DNA of 64,000 bases, from NCBI GenBank assembly GCA_016720905.1, contig JADKJT010000014.1, forward strand, positions 112,321 through 176,320. Reading direction: 5' to 3'. This DNA is from Gemmatimonadaceae bacterium (GTDB lineage Bacteria; Gemmatimonadota; Gemmatimonadetes; Gemmatimonadales; Gemmatimonadaceae). Below are positions 17,724 to 27,530 of the stretch, in pieces. The position numbers and the translations under genes are program-made. The notes beneath the pieces are model-generated. The model did not search any database and was not told the origin of the DNA. It saw only the letters and a program-made list of their open reading frames with translations. Positions within the stretch are counted from its first letter, which is position 1, and each line of letters begins with the position of its first letter.

Positions 17724-18782
17724 ATGAACGCTGAAAATTCCACTACAGAGAAGGGGGCGCAGGCAATTGTTGGAGGTATGTTTGGTTTGCCTGAGCTCCA
17801 ATGGATCAACGGTCGTGTTCCGGGGTTTCTTGACGACGCCTCTCTAATGCTTGCGAACGCTTCTTGTGGGCTCTGGCTTTTGGCAAGGGAGCTCAATCCG
17901 GGACGTATTTGGATGCCGTCATATCTCTGTGAGTCAATGGTGACTGCCATCCATGCGGCGGGTCGTGAAATCCAGTTTTATGAAGTCGGGTATGACCTCC
18001 ACATTCCCAATGGCGATTGGCTCGAACGCATCCGACCCGAGATCTCGTGGTGCTTGTCGATTATTTCGGATTCCCCATGGACCAAACGGTGGCAGCCCGG
18101 GCAAGAGCCAATGGTGCTTGTATCGTCACAGACGCGCCAAGCGTTGCTGTCCGACAACGCCGCTAGGGATTCGGATTTTTTGCTTTTCAGTCCGAGAAAA
18201 TTCCTTGGAGTTCCGGACGGTGGGCTGCTCCGCTGCAATTCGAAGGTGATCTCTCGCGTTCGGTTGAACCAGGCACCGGTAGCATGGACAATGAAGGTTT
18301 TGGAGGCATCCGTTCTCCGACGGGAGTTCGACCGCCACGGAGGGAGTCGGCGTTGGTTTGACCTGCGCCGGCAGGCAGACTCTGAGCAACCGATTGGAGC
18401 CTATGCGATGAGTCAGCTGACGGAGAACCTTCTGAGGTTTGGCTTTGACTACGAAGAGATTTCACGGAAACGAATTGAGAACTACGGCCGGCTGCTCGAG
18501 GACTTGCGGGAATTTGCATTGTTTTCCAGCATGCCTGCGGGGGTTGTCCCGCTCGGCTTTCCGATTCGGGTCGCGCACCGGGACAGGGTTCGTCAGGAAC
18601 TCTTCGACCACGCGATTTATCCTCCGATTCACTGGCCGATCGACAACATTGTGCCGCCGCAATTCAGCGAGAGCCACCGGCTCGCTGCAGAGATTCTTAC
18701 GCTGCCGTGTGATCAACGATACTCCAGGGCTGACATGGCACGAATTGCTTCAATCACCCGGCACGCGGGTACTGGGTCCTGA
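17724..18782 (+). CDS. DegT-like PLP-dependent enzyme, copy 1, internal out-of-frame stretch
   Basis: A PLP fold type I protein distantly related to DegT aminotransferases and close to the paralogue at 26532. Shared blocks are MLANASCGLWL, WMPSYLCESM, FYEVGYDL, the probable Schiff-base lysine in LFSPRKFLGVPDGGLL, and FDRHGGSRRWFDLRR. Between about 18045 and 18152 the open frame reads a meaningless segment. The +1 frame there gives DLVVLVDYFGFPMDQTVAAR and then ANGACIVTDA, exactly parallel to the paralogue. So two compensating indels hide inside an apparently intact gene. The reaction is unknown; context suggests transamination or dehydration of a nucleotide-linked sugar. Confidence 0.72.
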   Translation: MNAENSTTEKGAQAIVGGMFGLPELQWINGRVPGFLDDASLMLANASCGLWLLARELNPGRIWMPSYLCESMVTAIHAAGREIQFYEVGYDLHIPNGDWLERIRPEISWCLSIISDSPWTKRWQPGQEPMVLVSSQTRQALLSDNAARDSDFLLFSPRKFLGVPDGGLLRCNSKVISRVRLNQAPVAWTMKVLEASVLRREFDRHGGSRRWFDLRRQADSEQPIGAYAMSQLTENLLRFGFDYEEISRKRIENYGRLLEDLREFALFSSMPAGVVPLGFPIRVAHRDRVRQELFDHAIYPPIHWPIDNIVPPQFSESHRLAAEILTLPCDQRYSRADMARIASITRHAGTGS

Positions 18783-18888
18783 CGAACTCGTGGCAAGAAA
18801 TCGAGTTGTCGATCTCTTTCCATTGGGTTGCGCGGCGTGTGAAACCAGCGTAGAGTCTCCCAGCACGGCCTATCCCCAGAGGAGCGAC

Positions 18889-19609
18889 ATGTACACTCGA
18901 GACGCGGAAATCTACGACACGATGTACAGCTTCAAGGACTATCCGAGTGAAGTCCGAAGACTCCGCGAACTCATCGCAAAGTACCACGCCGGTGCGGACA
19001 GCATACTCGATGTCGCGTGTGGTACCGGCAAGCATTTGGCGCTCCTTCGAAACGACTTTAGTGTCGAGGGGGTTGACCTCAGTGCAGAGATGCTTTCCAT
19101 CGCGCGCGAACGCTGTCCGGGTATACCATTGCACCAGTCAAACATGGTCGATTTCGAATTGTCACGGCGCTTCGACGTCGTCATGTGCCTGTTCGGTTCT
19201 ATTTGTCTTGTGAAGACGGTGAAGTGCTTCTTCGATACAGTCCGGACACTGAGCAAGCACCTTAATCCCGGAGGTATTCTGATAATTGAGCCTTCTTCAC
19301 CCGGACGATTTCAGAATCGGGCAATTGGCCGCGCATTTCGTGGACCGTAGCGACCTCAAGCTCGCATGGATGTATGTTGGTGAAAAACTTGATCAGACAG
19401 CTCGTTTTCATGTCCAGTACATGGTTGGAACGCCGGACGGGGTCAGTCAATTCAGCGAGATGTACGAAGTCGGACTATTTACGCGCGCACAGTATGTTGA
19501 GGCGTTCCAACGCGCGGGTCTGAAAGGGACCCACATTGAGGATGGGCTGTGGAAGCACGGGGCGTACATTGGCGTGGACGCTTCCATTCACTCCGTCGGG
19601 GTCGCGTGA
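18889..19609 (+). CDS. SAM-dependent methyltransferase, DesVI/TylM1-like, one frame break
   Basis: The ATG at 18889 follows AGAGGAG and gives MYTRDAEIYDTMYSFKDYPS, the N-terminus typical of amino-sugar N,N-dimethyltransferases (DesVI, TylM1 type). The class I SAM motif is ILDVACGTGKHL, then VEGVDLSAEMLSIAR and HQSNMVDFELSRRFDVVMC. One base is lost near 19295: GGILIIEP should run on into the frame FHPDDFRIGQLAAHF. The repaired protein is about 240 residues, normal for the family. Next to a sugar aminotransferase this suggests a mono- or dimethylamino sugar, but O- or C-methylation cannot be excluded. Confidence 0.78.
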
Positions 19610-19623
19610 TTCAGGGCGGCCGA

Positions 19624-20669
19624 ATGCGGCACCAGACATCACCGCACGGACAGAAAAAGCATCGGGCTCAAATAACAGTGTCAACGCACCGGTTGATTCC
19701 CCTTGATGACCGCGCCTCATGGGAGGCTGCGCTGACCGGAATCCGGCACGCCTTGCGCACACCTGGGGTTGCTGCGACGCCATCGCGCGTACCACTGGAT
19801 ACCCGACGTACCTTTATAGTTTCGTTGACCGGGGACGACGAGTCGTGTGCCCAATCTCGGAACGAAGCTTCATGGGATACGTGGATGTTGTTACGCCGTT
19901 TGGGTTCAGCGGGTTTGTCGGAAATGGAGCATGCGATGATTTTGAAGAAAACTGGAGGGACTTCGCCAGTCAGCGCTCTTATGTTTGCGGTTACTTCGCG
20001 TTACATCCGGCACTTGATAACCATGTCTATCGAAGCCAGGCTTACCCTTCCAATACGGTGTATGCATTCGACCTCTCCTTGAGTTACGCTCAACTTTGGG
20101 CGAACCTTCACCGGACTCGACGACAGGAGCTACGCAATTGGGAAACTGTGAAAGCCAGCTTGCTGCTGGAGCGGAGCCCGCTCGAACGTTTTGTCCTGAA
20201 TAATTATCACGAATTTCTTGACCGTGTCGGCGCGGCGCCAGGCTATTACCTAACCCAAGCCACGCTATCACGCCTTGTTCAACTTCCGAACGTGATGCTC
20301 GTCGGGATTGGCACCCCTGACGCAGTCGAAGAGGTCGAAGAGGTCGCAGTGATCGCATTCACTCAAGCCGTGGCGGACGGACTGTTCAACGTCTCAGTGC
20401 GAAAAGGCAAACGGCACACGTCGCGCTTGATCTGGTACGGCGTCGAAACGATGAAATCGTTGGGTGTTGCCCGATTCAATCTAGGTGGAACGGTTCATCC
20501 CGGTGACAGGCTCACAAAGGCGAAGGCCTCATTTGGTCTTCGTGAGACTCCATTCTATTGTTTGAAGCACGTTTACAGGCCCGACGTGTACGTCGATCTC
20601 TGTCGCCGAGTATCCATCGATCCCGACGGTTATTCTGGTTATTTCCCGGCATACAGAACCCCGTCGTAA
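19624..20669 (+). CDS. GNAT/BioF2-like acyltransferase, one frame break, 3' end at IS3
   Basis: A roughly 348-residue protein of the FemAB/BioF2-like GNAT group (PF13480 type). The core YAQLWANLHRTRRQELRNWE, the strand LFNVSVRKGKRHTSRLIWYG and GVARFNLGGTVHPGDR are typical. Near 19750 the frame changes (GIRHA then AHTWGCCDAIARTTGYPTYL), so the N-terminal 40 residues are read separately. The stop codon is formed by the first bases of the IS3 element, so a few C-terminal residues may be lost. In sugar loci such proteins N-acylate amino sugars; that is the likely role beside the aminotransferase. Confidence 0.72.
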
Positions 20670-21367
20670 GCTTCCCCGTCAAGCACACCGTTTGAAGTGA
20701 GACTCGTCGGGGCTGGTGGATGTCGGCAAGAAGGTCAGAGGCGGTAGCGCGCCGAGGCTATCATGCGACCGCTCCGTGTTGGACCGCACGCGCCACGCCT
20801 CACTGAGCTCACGGACCTCGGCGAGCGTCGTGAACACCCAGTCGTTGAGGATCTCGTTCCGGTAACGGCGATTGAATCGTTCGATGTAGGCGTTTTGATT
20901 CGGTTTGCCCGGTTGAATGAACAGCAGTTCGATGCCGTGCTGCGCGCACCACGTCCGCAGCAGCTCGACCACGAACTCGGGACCGTTGTCACCGCGGAGA
21001 CGTCGCGGTGCCCCATGCATCGCCACCAACTGATCCAGCACGGCGACGACGCGCACTCGGCAGCGCGATGTCGACCTGGATCGCCAAGGGCTGCGCGATT
21101 GCCCTCATCCAAGACGTTGAAAATGCGATAGCGCCGCACGGTTTCCGAGCGTGTCGCCCATGAAGTCCATCGCCCACGTGTCGTTCAAGGGGGGGCGGGC
21201 AGCCGCCCGGGCGCGCCCCCCGCGAGCACGCGCTTCTTCGTGCGACGCACCTGATTGCCTCGGTGGACACCCAAAACCGGCCACCAGTGGACACCTGAAA
21301 ACCGGCCACCACGGCGCGTGAGCTGAGACGTTGACGACGGCGAGCCCTCGACGGGTGCTTAGCCGTC

Positions 21368-22944
21368 ATGAGCAACGTGTTGCACGACTCCAAACAGCAG
21401 CAGGTCCTCGCCTTAGGGCGACTGGGCTGGTCGCTCCGCCGCATCGAGGCCGCCACCGGTGTCCGCCGCGAGACGGTGGGCACGTACCTGAAGGCGGCCG
21501 GGATCGCGGTGCGCCGTCGCGGGGGTCGGACGAGTGCGTGGCCACCGGCAAATCCGGCCACCACGGCGGTGGTGTTCACCGACTCCGCCACCAGGGACGC
21601 CGCATCGGCTGAGCCGGCGACGGCCGATCCCCCACCCGGTCGCGCGCCGACGGCGAGTGCCTGCGAGCCTACCGCGAGCTGATCTGGGCGGGGTCCGCCG
21701 GGGCCGGAATGCGATGGCGATCTGGCAGGACCTGGTGGACGACTACGGCTTCGCGGGGCGCTACGCCAGTGTGCGTCGCTTCGTGCGCACGCACCGCGGC
21801 GGCGCCGCGCCGGATCCGTGCGGCATCATCATCACCGCGCCCGGCGAAGAAGGCGCAGGTCGATTACGGCGAAGGGCCGATGGTGCGCGATCCGGTGAGC
21901 GGGAAGTATCGGCGCACGCGCCTCTTCGTGCTGACGCTCGGCTACTCGCGCAAATCGGTGCGGCTGCTCACGTGGCGGTCCAGCAGTCAGATCTGGGCGG
22001 AGCTTCACGAGACGGCGCTTCGGCGACTCGGCGGCACGGTGCGCGTGATCGTCTTGGACAACCTGCGCGAGGGCGTGCTGCAGCCCGACGTGTATGATCC
22101 CGCCATCAATCCGCTCTATCGCGATGTGCTCGCGCACTACGGCGTCGTCGCGCTGCCGTGTCGCGTGCGCGATCCCGATCGCAAGGGCAAAGTCGAATCG
22201 GGCATCGGGCACACGCAGAAGACGCCGCTCAAGGGGCTGCGCTTCGAGACGCTCGAGGCCGCGCAAGCGTACCTCGATCAGTGGGAAGCCCGCTGGGCCG
22301 ACACGCGCATCCATGGCACGACGAAGCGGCAGGTCGCCGCGATGTTTGCCGAGGAGCGGCCACACTGCAGCCGCTGCCGCTCGAGCCCTTTCGTTACTAC
22401 CGCCACGGCACGCGCACCGTGCACCTCGATGGCTGCGTCGAAGTCGAGGCCGCGTACTACAGCGCGCCACCGGGCTGGATCGGTCAGCGCGTCGCGGTGC
22501 AGTGGGAGCGACCTCCACGTGCGCATCCTCGATCCACCGACCGGCCAGCTGCTGCGCGAGCATCTGCGGACGCGGCGCGGCCATCATCGCGTCGAGGACG
22601 CGGATCGCCCCACGCGCACGCCGACCAAGACGCTCGCGCTCTTGGCCGTCGCGCGGAAGGCCGGGGCATCCATCGGCGCCGTGTGCGACCACATCCACCG
22701 CATGGAGGGCGTGCTCGCGCCGCGTCGCATCCTCGGCGTGTTAGCGCTCGCGCGGAAGCATGGGCCTGCGCTCACCGAAGACGCCGCGCACTTCGCCCTC
22801 GAGGCGGGCGCGCCCAACTACCGCTTCCTCCGGCGCTACCTCGAACGCGTCAGCCGCGGGCACTGCGCTCAGCAGGTCGATCCCCTCATTCGTCAACTCA
22901 CCCTCTACCGCGATCTCATCGATCGCCGGGCCGCTGCCTCATGA
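21368..22944 (+). pseudogene. istA: IS21-family transposase IstA, several frame breaks
   Basis: Starts MSNVLHDSKQQQVLALGRLG with an N-terminal HTH (SLRRIEAATGVRRETVGTYL). The DDE core is recognisable as KAQVDYGEGPMVR, VRVIVLDNLREGVLQPDVYD and DRKGKVESGIGHTQKTPLKG. The C-terminal part is LHVRILDPPTGQLLREH. The coding sequence changes frame near 21690, 21845, 22370 and 22500. As written it cannot make a full protein. It overlaps istB by four bases (ATGA). Confidence 0.85.
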
Positions 22945-23707
22945 ACCCTACTGGAAATCGATCACGCGCTGCGCAAGCTGCGCCTCTCCGGCATGGCCGA
23001 CGTCATGGAGGCGCGGCTACGCCAGGCGCAGAGCCGAACGCCTCGCGCCGCTCGACCTGATCGCGATGCTCGTGACCGACGAACTGCAACGCCGACAGGA
23101 TCGCCTCCTCGAACGCCGCCGCGCCCACGCGCGCTTCCGCGATCCCAGCCGCTCGCTCGACGCATTTGACTTCAGCTTCAACAAGAAGATGAATCGCGCG
23201 CTGCTCTTCGAGCTCGCGACCGGGCGCTTCATCACGCAACGCGAGGACATTTTGCTCGTCGGGCCACCGGGGACCGGCAAGAGCCACTTAGCGCAGGCGC
23301 TCGGCCAGGCCGCGCTGCAGCAGGGCCATCGCGTGCTCTATCGCGAAGCGCACCTGCTGCTCGAAGAGCTCACCGACGCCACCCTCGATGGCACCCGCAA
23401 AGAGGTCTTCGCGGCGCTCAGCACCGTGCCGCTGCTGATCATCGATGATCTCGGCATGCGCAAGCTGCCGCCCACCGCCGCCGAAGATCTGCTCGAGCTG
23501 ATCATGCGGCGCTACGAGCGCGCCTCCACGATGCTGACCTCCAATCGCCCGGTCGACGACTGGGGAAAGCTACTCGGCGACACGGCCGCCGTCACCGCGC
23601 TCCTCGACCGGCTGCTCCACCACGCGCACGTCCTCACTTGCGGTCCCCGCAGCTGGCGCACGAAACTTCAAACGGCCACCGACTCCCCGGTCGCCGCATC
23701 CCGCTAA
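22941..23707 (+). CDS. istB: IS21-family helper ATPase IstB, two compensating indels near its start
   Basis: AAA+ ATPase assisting IstA. Walker A is LLVGPPGTGKSHLAQALG, Walker B is PLLIIDDLGMRKL and sensor 1 is TMLTSNRPVDDW. The ATG at 22941 gives MNPT, then about 30 codons are out of frame: the shifted frame reads EIDHALRKLRLSGMADVMEA, the usual IstB N-terminus, before the main frame resumes at ERLAPLDLIAML. So one base is missing near 22953 and one is extra near 23033. From there the protein is intact. Confidence 0.85.
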
Positions 23708-24105
23708 CCCAGTCTCAGCTCGCCGGCGTGGTGGCCGGTTTTGAAGTGTCGATCAATGGCCGGATTTGAAGTGTCCACTGAGGGATTGAGCCGCAGGGCG
23801 CAATACACGCGCTCGTGATTCCAGGGATGCCCCAAGGCGCACAGACGATTGCGGCACTTCCAGAAACCCCACCGTCCTTCCTGCGCAATCAGCGCCTTGA
23901 GGGCGGCAATGATCGGCGGCGTCCACCGCGAGCGGTGGGCGATAGTACGCGGTCCACGAGCGTCCCGCGATCCCACAGGCCGTGCGCACGCTCCGCGCGT
24001 GCTCCTCGACCAAGATTGCGACGACCGCCCCGGTGGCCACCCCAAATTCCCCCAGCTGTGGCCGGGTCAAACTCCCCCAGCTGACGTGCGCGGGACCGGC
24101 TCAGG

Positions 24106-24873
24106 CTACGTACTCTTGGACTGCTTCGCAATACGGGCCGCCGCTTCTTTGAGGCGCCAGCTCTTGCCGTCGAATTTGAGCAGGTGGCCGTGGTGCAGCA
24201 GGCGATCGAGCAGCGGCGTGACGACGACGGTGTCGCCGAGGAGGCGGGCCCAGTCCTCAAAGGGGCGATTGGACGTCACGAGGGTCGACGCCTTTTCGTA
24301 GCGACTCATCAGCACATCGGCGAGTTCGTCGCCGGCCTGCGCTGGCAGTTTCCGGAGAAAGAGATCATCGATCAGCAGGAGATCGACCGTCTTGAGCTGT
24401 TTCCGATAGGCGCGCAGTTGCCCGAGCTCGCGCGCTTCGGCGAGGTCTTCGATCAGTTGATGCGCTTCGCGGTACAGCACCTTGTAGCCGCGTTGCACCG
24501 CGAGCAGCGCGAGCGCTTTCGCGACGTGACTTTTCCCCGTCCCCGGTGGGCCGATCAAGAGCAAATCCTCTTTCGCGTCGAGAAATTGCAGCGTGCCCAG
24601 GGCGAGCACGTCGCGTTTCGGCAGCCTCGCGTTGTAGGTCCAGTCGAAGTCTTTCAGGTCTTTGCGCTCGCGGAGCCCGGAGAGGGTGAAGCGCCGGTCG
24701 AGGAGTCGCGAGCGACGCCGATCCAGTTCGTCTTGCACGAGCCACGAAAACGCTTCGAGGAAGTCCATCTCGTGCGCGGCGACTTGCAGCGCGCGGGCCT
24801 GCATGGTCGCGCTCATCCCGGACAAGCGGAGCGCGCGCAGGGCCTGTTCGAGTTCGGTGATGGACATGGTCAT
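24106..24873 (-). CDS. istB: IS21-family helper ATPase IstB (intact)
   Basis: A 255-residue AAA+ ATPase starting MTMSITELEQALRALRLSGM. Walker A is LLLIGPPGTGKSHVAKALAL, Walker B is VDLLLIDDLFLRKLP and sensor 1 is STLVTSNRPFEDWARLLGD. Full length and unbroken. The start overlaps the istA stop by four bases. It differs clearly from the IstB of element 1, so these are two different IS21 lineages. Confidence 0.95.
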   Translation of the reverse strand: MTMSITELEQALRALRLSGMSATMQARALQVAAHEMDFLEAFSWLVQDELDRRRSRLLDRRFTLSGLRERKDLKDFDWTYNARLPKRDVLALGTLQFLDAKEDLLLIGPPGTGKSHVAKALALLAVQRGYKVLYREAHQLIEDLAEARELGQLRAYRKQLKTVDLLLIDDLFLRKLPAQAGDELADVLMSRYEKASTLVTSNRPFEDWARLLGDTVVVTPLLDRLLHHGHLLKFDGKSWRLKEAAARIAKQSKST

Positions 24874-26449
24874 GCGGACGCTCCCGCTTCGAGGGCCGAC
24901 GCGTCATCCGTCGCATGTTGCTCCCAAAACGTTTGATACTCCGTGAGCGCGCGGATGCCCGGTCCCGCCTGCGTCAGCGGGGCCGCGACGACCGCCGCCT
25001 GCGTGGCCTCGGCGCGTCGCACCAGCGCGGCCTTGATGGCGGCGTACGACACGCAGTCGGCCGCGAGCAGGCGCGTGCACACCGCTTCGATGTCGGCGCA
25101 GGCATAGGTCCGCGGCAGACTCGCCAGGCCATAGAGCGCCCGCTGGCCGGGTCGCCCCAGCCGCGCGAAGAGCACCTGGGCCAGCGCGGCCGTCTGCGGG
25201 CCGATCTGTGCGGCGCGGGCCAAGATGCGCGCGGTGTGCCGCGACGGATTGAAGAGGCGATCGGATTCCGCCATCACGAAGGCCCCTTTGCGCAGCGCCT
25301 TCGCGTGCCGGCGCAGCACCGCCCCCGTGCGATCCAGAATCTCGATCGTGTGTGCGTACACGCGGACCGTCACCACGCTCGCCAGCGCCGCTTCCCTGGC
25401 CGCGTAGTACGCGCCCTCAATCTGCACGAGCCCCGCATCATCCACCGTGCGCACGCCCTGCGTGAAATACCGAAAGCCCTCAAGCGGCAGCGGCAGTAGG
25501 TGCGGGCGTTCTTCCGCGAAGAGTTCGGCCACTTGGCGCTTCTTCCGGCCGTGAATGCGCCGCGACGCCCAGCGGTCTTCCCAGTCCGCCAGCCACGTGT
25601 TCTGGGCGTCGAGGAGTTCGAAGGTGCGCCCCTTCAAGGCGGTGCCCTGCGTGTGTTGGATCGACGACTCGACGGTCCCTTTCCGATTCGGATCGCGCAC
25701 GCGACACGGATCGGCCACGACGCCATAGTGCGCGAGCAGCGCCGCATACACCGGATTGAGTCCCGGCTCGTACCAGTCCGGCTGGATCACGCCCTCGCGC
25801 AGATTGTCGAGCACCACGTACCGGCAGCACCCGCCCAAGGCGCGAAACGCCTCTTCATGCAGCTGCGCCCATACGACCTGCGAGGTTTTCCAGACCACCT
25901 TCCGAAAGCTCTTCCCCGAATACTTGAGCGTCATGACAAACAGGATCGGGCGCTGGTACTTGCCGGACGCCGTGCGGGTCGGCGCGCCCTGCCCATAGTC
26001 GACCTGGGCTTCTTCCCCGGGCAGAAACTCCAGCACATCGAAACGCTCCGGCGCCCGCGCTTTCAGCGTCGCGACGAAACGTTTCACCGAGTTGTACTGG
26101 TGCGTGAAGCCGTGTTGATCCACCAGGTCCTGATAGACACTCACCGCGTTGCGGCCGAGGGCCACCTGCGCTTCGATCCACGCCCGGTGCGGTTCGCAGG
26201 CCGACGTCGCCGTCCCGCGCACCACGCGGTGCGGCACCAGCGCCGACGCCATGATGCCGTCCGATCCCGGTGGCCAGGGTGGGGGCGTTTCCCCGCTGAT
26301 CGCCTCCGAGCCGGTGGCCACCCTGGGAGCATTTGCCGCCCTGGCGTAGCGCCGAATCGGCCGGTCCGCTGCGCGATCTCGTGCTGCGACGCGCCCCGCG
26401 CCAGCAGCGTGGTGATGGTAATCCGTAAATGGGCCTTCAAGACGTTCAC
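24870..26449 (-). pseudogene. istA: IS21-family transposase IstA, small deletion in the DNA-binding domain
   Basis: The natural start is a GTG at 26449 behind GGAGGAAGGA, giving MNVLKAHLRITITTLLARGA and SQHEIAQRTG. About 13 bases then appear to be missing, because the continuing sequence IRRYARAANAPRVATGSEA is in another frame. From a GTG at 26321 the rest is one open frame of 483 codons with the DDE core EEAQVDYGQGAP, RYVVLDNLREGVIQPDWYEP and NRKGTVESSIQHTQG. The deletion removes part of the HTH recognition region, so the element is probably inactive unless this is a sequence error. Confidence 0.85.
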
Positions 26450-26531
26450 TCCTTCCTCCCTCACCACGGTGAGAGAGGTAGCGTAACGTCCCGCTGACCG
26501 TGACGGCTTCGCGCCGAAAATCGTTGGTGGA

Positions 26532-27530
26532 ATGTTCGGCCTGCAGGACGCGCTGCTGTCTGGCAATCGGCCACCGACTTTTCTTCGCGCACCTACGCTA
26601 CTGCTAGCTAATGCTTCGTGCGGCCTCTGGCTGGTCACCAAATTGCTCAGACCCGGTTGCGTTTGGATGCCCTCATATCTCTGCGAATCCATGCTCGGCG
26701 CGGTTTCGGAGGCCGACGGAGATGTTCAGTATTATGAAGTCGGGTATGACCTCGACATACCCGATGGGAACTGGGTTGACGGGATTCAACCGGGGGATCT
26801 TGTTGTTCTCATCGACTACTTTGGATTTGCCACAAGCTCAGCAATCGCGGCGCGAGTGAAGGCGCGCGGCGCATGGATTCTCGCTGACGCCTGCCAGTCG
26901 TTACTGTCGCAGAACGAACACGTTGATTCGGATTTCATCCTATTCAGTCCGCGCAAATTTGTCGGCGTTCCGGACGGTGGGATTCTCCGCTGCAATACGC
27001 ACAGCATACTCGACGTCGCCTTAGAACAGTCTCCTGTGAGATGGTGGAAGAAGGCCCTCGAAGCATCGATTCAACGGCGTGAGTTCGACCGACACGGTGG
27101 AAGCCGACGCTGGTTTGACATTCGTCGAGAGGCCGATTCCGAGCATCCCGTTGGACCATACGCCATGAGCCAGTTGTCAGAGCGTCTGCTTCGGTTTGGA
27201 TTCGATTACTGCCGCATCGCGAGCAGGCGAGTCGAGAATTACGGGAGTCTGCTCACGTCGCTCGCGGATCTCGCTCTGTTTCCGAACTTGCCCTCCGGGG
27301 CAGTTCCTCTTGGCTTCCCGATCCGGGTGGCGCGCCGAGACGAAATTCGGCAGGTTCTATTCGAGCACTCGATCTACCCGCCCGTTCACTGGCCGATCGG
27401 AGACATCATTCCGAACAGGTTTGCTGATAGCCATCGACTCGCCTCAGAAATCCTCATGTTGCCGTGCGATCAGAGATACACACCTCGGCACATGACATAT
27501 ATTGCTGAGGTCGTACTTGGCGCCGTGTGA
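26532..27530 (+). CDS. DegT-like PLP-dependent enzyme, copy 2 (intact)
   Basis: A 332-residue protein, intact reference for the damaged paralogue at 17724. It reads LLLANASCGLWL, VWMPSYLCESM, YYEVGYDLDIPDGNW, then DLVVLIDYFGFA and ILADACQSLLSQNE. The probable PLP lysine is in LFSPRKFVGVPDGGIL and the C-terminal domain contains GGSRRWFDIRREADSEHPVG. The frame is open upstream of the ATG at 26532 (APKIVGG precedes MFGL, as in the paralogue), so the first 15-20 codons were probably lost to the adjacent IS21 insertion. It overlaps the amidinotransferase gene by four bases. Function is inferred only: making an amine that the amidinotransferase can use would fit. Confidence 0.75.
   Translation: MFGLQDALLSGNRPPTFLRAPTLLLANASCGLWLVTKLLRPGCVWMPSYLCESMLGAVSEADGDVQYYEVGYDLDIPDGNWVDGIQPGDLVVLIDYFGFATSSAIAARVKARGAWILADACQSLLSQNEHVDSDFILFSPRKFVGVPDGGILRCNTHSILDVALEQSPVRWWKKALEASIQRREFDRHGGSRRWFDIRREADSEHPVGPYAMSQLSERLLRFGFDYCRIASRRVENYGSLLTSLADLALFPNLPSGAVPLGFPIRVARRDEIRQVLFEHSIYPPVHWPIGDIIPNRFADSHRLASEILMLPCDQRYTPRHMTYIAEVVLGAV

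Larger units (their letters stand above)
21258..23784 (+). mobile_element. IS21-family element 1 inserted in IS3 copy 2
   Basis: About 2.5 kb with an istA-istB pair. The left end CTCGGTGGACACCCAAAACC and the right end (inverse complement CCTCAGTGGACACTTCAAAT) are terminal inverted repeats. Each end contains a second GTGGACAC/CCGGCCA-like repeat further in, the multiple-terminal-repeat pattern of IS21. ATTG flanks both sides (21254-21257 and 23785-23788), consistent with a 4-5 bp target duplication. Confidence 0.87.
20666..24029 (-). mobile_element. IS3-family element, copy 2, split by an IS21-type element and truncated
   Basis: Segments 20666-21257 and 23785-24029 are the two parts of one IS3 orfB, nearly identical to copy 1. 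The first part holds the catalytic C-terminus (RGDNGPEFVVELLR, NAYIERFNRRYRNE); the second holds the N-terminal HTH region. Between them sits an IS21-type element flanked by ATTG on both sides. At 24029 the IS3 sequence stops inside orfB and a second IS21-type element begins; orfA is missing. The orfB also has small indels near 21055 and 21140. Inactive. Confidence 0.87.
24030..26490 (-). mobile_element. IS21-family element 2
   Basis: Carries istB and istA on the minus strand. The outer end at about 24030 shows two copies of a TGGCC...CCCCCAGCTG-type repeat (24032-24080), as expected for an IS21 terminus. No matching inverted repeat could be found on the istA side between 26450 and 26530, so that end is probably deleted or diverged and the boundary at 26490 is approximate. 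It abuts IS3 copy 2 on one side and the second PLP enzyme gene on the other. Confidence 0.8.

Noticed and set aside
21832..22698. 288-codon minus-strand frame inside IS21 element 1
   Set aside because: Antisense shadow of istA, which shows the DDE-core motifs on the other strand.
26141..26692. 183-codon minus-strand frame joining the PLP gene antisense to the IstA N-terminus
   Set aside because: Only the middle part (VLKAHLRITITTLLARG) is real IstA sequence; the upstream part is antisense to the PLP enzyme, and the frame is lost again after the HTH deletion.
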